Assembly (NCBI GenBank): GCA_013286565.1
Contig: JABDFM010000004.1
Coordinates: 34,574-98,573 of the forward strand
DNA: 64,000 bases
Direction of reading: 5' to 3'
Source of the DNA: Bacteroidota bacterium
Lineage (GTDB): Bacteria; Bacteroidota; Bacteroidia; Sphingobacteriales; Sphingobacteriaceae
Positions within the stretch are counted from its first letter, which is position 1; every line of letters starts with the position of its first letter. Shown here piece by piece: positions 61,771 to 64,000 of the stretch. The position numbers were made by a program, and so were the translations under genes. Under the pieces are notes generated by a model, which made no database searches, had not been told where the DNA came from, and saw only the letters and a list, made by a program, of their open reading frames with translations.

Positions 61771-61913
61771 TTATTTAATTTGATTAACTGACCATGTAAA
61801 TATAAGGAGAAGTCGTACTCACAAATATGACCCTCCATATAATCAACAAGCCATTCTTTTGGAATGACTTATTGATCATTGAACATGTGGTTTGGGTTGA
61901 ATTTCTATAGGGC

Positions 61914-63158
61914 TTAATTAAGTACGTTATAATACATGGTGATCTGGCTCATATTGGTATAATTGGGCTCACCATCAGCATTATGAATTACCCTGATCCG
62001 TACATAGCGAACAGGTGCTGTGGTGTTATCCAGATTAAACTTCAATGTGGCCTGTCCATCATCTGTTCTTTTAACCTCTTTAAGCAGTATCCATCCTTTT
62101 GAAATAGCCTCTGCAGGCCATCCGGGATCATTTGGCTGCAAGGTAGTTGCCGCGTTGGTAATATCGGTAATGCCCCAAACTTCAAAATCGTCTGGATTAT
62201 GGCAGCAATTACGCCCGGTTTCCTCAATTTGGGTTAGCCCATTATATATTTTACCCATATCAAAGGTGAGTGTTTGAGGTAGCGGGTGTGCCCCATCACT
62301 ATGGAATATATTAGGAAATCCCTGCGGGCCAACACTTCCGTCCCAAAGCCTGTCTATGTCTGTATCCGATTCATAAGGATTCATATCATTTGGAAGCTTC
62401 ACTTTTGCGAATATTGATTTATCACATGCAGCATACCCGAATATTTGCGGGAACACCGTATAACTATTCACATTAAAGGTGTCAATCGCGCCTTTAACGG
62501 GTACAAATGTCGACCTGAAATCTAATGTTGAGCCGCCCTTAAAATCGGTTAAAGTAATACTGCTATCCCTGTATAATAATTTTTGTACAGCTTGCCCGCT
62601 CCTGTTGGTATATCTGATAGTGGTTGAAGTATTATGGGCGAAACTGAATGACTCACTCGCTGTATCAATTTTGTAAAAGTTGAGAGTTACATTTCCATTG
62701 GGTGATACGGTGTAAGGGTTTGCCACCTTATAGGCCCTGTTTACAAGGCCCGATTGATAACTTGGCCCATAAACTTTTACATTATTGATATCAAGTGGTA
62801 TTGATTTATTCCCTAACGCATCATAGGAGAATACAGTAAAGGAATATGAATACTCGTTGAGGTTTGGAACAATGACCTTTAATGTATCAGCCGGATTATG
62901 ATCCGTAGAAGCATATACAAGCGAATCGGCATGATTATTCCAAAAAATAACATACTTAATGATACTTGGATCAGGGCTGGGGTTCCATAACAGTTCCACC
63001 CGCAAATTACCCGGTGCTGAGTGTGGGTTATTTGCAACACCCGGATATACCAATTCCTTCCCGTTTAAGAATTTCTTAAACTCGGTATCCCTTTTTACAC
63101 AACTGATGACGCCTGCGGCCAGTATCAGTATTATCGATATTTTTAAAATTAACTTCAT
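61914..63158 (-). CDS. Surface lipoprotein, DUF4998 and DUF5000-like domains
   Basis: 414 residues. Lipoprotein signal MKLILKISIILILAAG then VISC, lipidated Cys at residue 20. Residues 40-200 resemble DUF4998 (GVANNPHSAPGNLRVELLWNPSPDPSIIKYVIFWNN), and the C-terminal 150 residues (RLWDGSVGPQGFPNIFHSDGAHPLPQTLTFDMGKIYNGL onward to VRYVRIRVIHNADGE) resemble the F5/8-like DUF5000 sugar-binding fold. Such lipoproteins accompany SusD-type proteins at the outer-membrane surface and bind glycan. Confidence 0.85.
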   Translation of the reverse strand: MKLILKISIILILAAGVISCVKRDTEFKKFLNGKELVYPGVANNPHSAPGNLRVELLWNPSPDPSIIKYVIFWNNHADSLVYASTDHNPADTLKVIVPNLNEYSYSFTVFSYDALGNKSIPLDINNVKVYGPSYQSGLVNRAYKVANPYTVSPNGNVTLNFYKIDTASESFSFAHNTSTTIRYTNRSGQAVQKLLYRDSSITLTDFKGGSTLDFRSTFVPVKGAIDTFNVNSYTVFPQIFGYAACDKSIFAKVKLPNDMNPYESDTDIDRLWDGSVGPQGFPNIFHSDGAHPLPQTLTFDMGKIYNGLTQIEETGRNCCHNPDDFEVWGITDITNAATTLQPNDPGWPAEAISKGWILLKEVKRTDDGQATLKFNLDNTTAPVRYVRIRVIHNADGEPNYTNMSQITMYYNVLN

Positions 63159-63185
63159 GATTTTTTATTTAAACATTTATAAATG

Positions 63186-64000
63186 TTACTGGGGATTACC
63201 ATAAAATGAGAATTCCATTACGTGAGCGAAATCTCCACCAGACCATGTATCATGTACGTAAAAACGTAAGTATCTTACAACAGGCGCACCCGGTGGAATA
63301 TCGAAATTCACGCCCGCGGCTACAAATGCATCATCTGCCGCGTTTGTAAAGCCCGGAGTAAGGCCCGATGGCGGATCTGGATAGTGATAGTTACCTAAAT
63401 TTACCCAATCGCCAATTACAGTCCCAACCGGTGCTGATTCTGGCAGCGCTGCATCCTGCGGAGCTGGTTTATTTGAACCCCAGAAGGAAAAGTCTCTCGG
63501 ATTACCATGAGCATATGCATACTGGTCTGGTCTTTCCCACATAATAAACCGACTTAGCTGCGCCGATACCCCCAAACTGAATGTACACTGTATTGGTGGA
63601 GGTGCACCCGGAGCCGTATGCCAGCCATTTGAATAACCATCGGTTTTACCATCCCATAAATAAGGCACTTCCCATCCGTAAGCGGTAGGGCTGTCACTCG
63701 GTAGCCTATAGATCGAGAACAAAGACTTATCCATCAGCGTTTCAAATATTGGTGTTAAGGTCAATATCGTCGTGTCAGAAACATTGCCATATGCGTCTGT
63801 AACATAAGCGCCAAATTTTCTTGGGGTAGCGGCATAACCCCTTACTGTATAATTTATGCTATCAGCATTTGTGTAATGCTGATCCTGCACTTCAAGTGCT
63901 TGGGTCGAATTGTCCAAGGCAATCAAAATTAGCCCGAGGGGGGTCTTACCCCGGTTTATTGCCTTTAAATTCACACCGCCAAAATCAGCAGATAATTGAA
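63186..64000 (-). CDS. Surface glycan-binding-type protein, 5' end outside the window
   Basis: The frame is open through base 64000, so the N-terminus and signal lie beyond. The visible 271 codons begin QLSADFGGVNLKA, of the DUF4959 type, then a YGNVSDTTILTLTP fibronectin-like strand, then a galactose-binding-like domain with YLWDGKTDGYSNGWHTAPG and VVRYLRFYVHDTWSGGDFAHVMEFSFYG at the end. This is the DUF4959/DUF5000/DUF5126-type protein common next to the DUF4998 protein in the same locus. Gap to the next gene is 27 bases. Confidence 0.8.
   Translation of the reverse strand, partial: QLSADFGGVNLKAINRGKTPLGLILIALDNSTQALEVQDQHYTNADSINYTVRGYAATPRKFGAYVTDAYGNVSDTTILTLTPIFETLMDKSLFSIYRLPSDSPTAYGWEVPYLWDGKTDGYSNGWHTAPGAPPPIQCTFSLGVSAQLSRFIMWERPDQYAYAHGNPRDFSFWGSNKPAPQDAALPESAPVGTVIGDWVNLGNYHYPDPPSGLTPGFTNAADDAFVAAGVNFDIPPGAPVVRYLRFYVHDTWSGGDFAHVMEFSFYGNPQ

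Overview
The window looks like a chromosome segment from a Bacteroidota species of the Sphingobacteriaceae type (Mucilaginibacter/Pedobacter-like; the genus is inference). Supporting signs are a MurF-alanine racemase fusion, a glycan-degradation locus with DUF4998/DUF5000-type surface lipoproteins, TAnnTTTG promoter boxes instead of E. coli-type -10/-35 boxes, almost no Shine-Dalgarno sequences, and many families of palindromic intergenic repeats. Apart from two tRNAs no RNA gene was recognised, and there is no CRISPR array, prophage or complete insertion sequence.

Layout. 1-24.9 kb is mostly housekeeping: a truncated pseudouridine synthase, panB, carA, a membrane protein, a gap with two tiny ORFs, an ABC-2 transporter pair, enolase, a Cys-rich membrane protein, a lipoprotein, an RhlE-type helicase, a DivIC/FtsB-like protein, a TRIC-type channel coupled to a VWA-like membrane protein, fabG, a Cys-rich mini-protein, nrdA/nrdB, an aquaporin, msrB, a zinc-ribbon HExxH protein, sucD, a dicarboxylate symporter, a small phosphatase and a CBS protein. 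25.2-30.9 kb is AT-rich: an Omp85-like barrel, two receiver-only response regulators bracketing two paralogous tiny zinc-ribbon proteins, a DUF2252 protein and a DUF922 protease-like protein. 31.3-32.9 kb is a REP/RAYT locus in which a Y1-transposase-like gene is surrounded by palindromes and by partial copies of the 3' end of the neighbouring SDR gene. 32.9-47.7 kb returns to conserved genes: SDR, glycosyltransferase, recR, a sodium symporter-LOG-signal peptidase operon, a thioredoxin-like protein, two tandem MFS exporters, DUF502, murF-alr, recX, a DHFR-like protein and a VOC protein. 47.7-51.0 kb is a ~3 kb module (exported protein, membrane-tethered winged-helix regulator, NERD protein) bounded by a perfect 42-bp direct repeat that overlaps the 3' end of tRNA-Leu; tRNA-Gly follows. 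51-55.3 kb has small accessory genes, an amino-acid permease and stacked inverted repeats. 55.35-64 kb is part of a polysaccharide-utilisation locus on the minus strand (two carbohydrate-binding-type surface proteins, a two-domain esterase, GH95, a GH27/36-like enzyme); its SusC/SusD genes are not in the window.

How genes work together: nrdA/nrdB form a class Ia ribonucleotide reductase; the ABC ATPase and permease form one exporter; the symporter, LOG and signal-peptidase-like genes are translationally coupled or abutting; the PUL enzymes would jointly deacylate and trim a fucose- and galactose-containing glycan. The most unusual parts are the REP/RAYT locus with its duplicated gene tail, the response regulator/zinc-ribbon cluster, the tRNA-Leu-bounded module, an intergenic repeat that has entered the reading frame of a VWA-like protein, and a signal-peptidase-like protein without the usual catalytic lysine.
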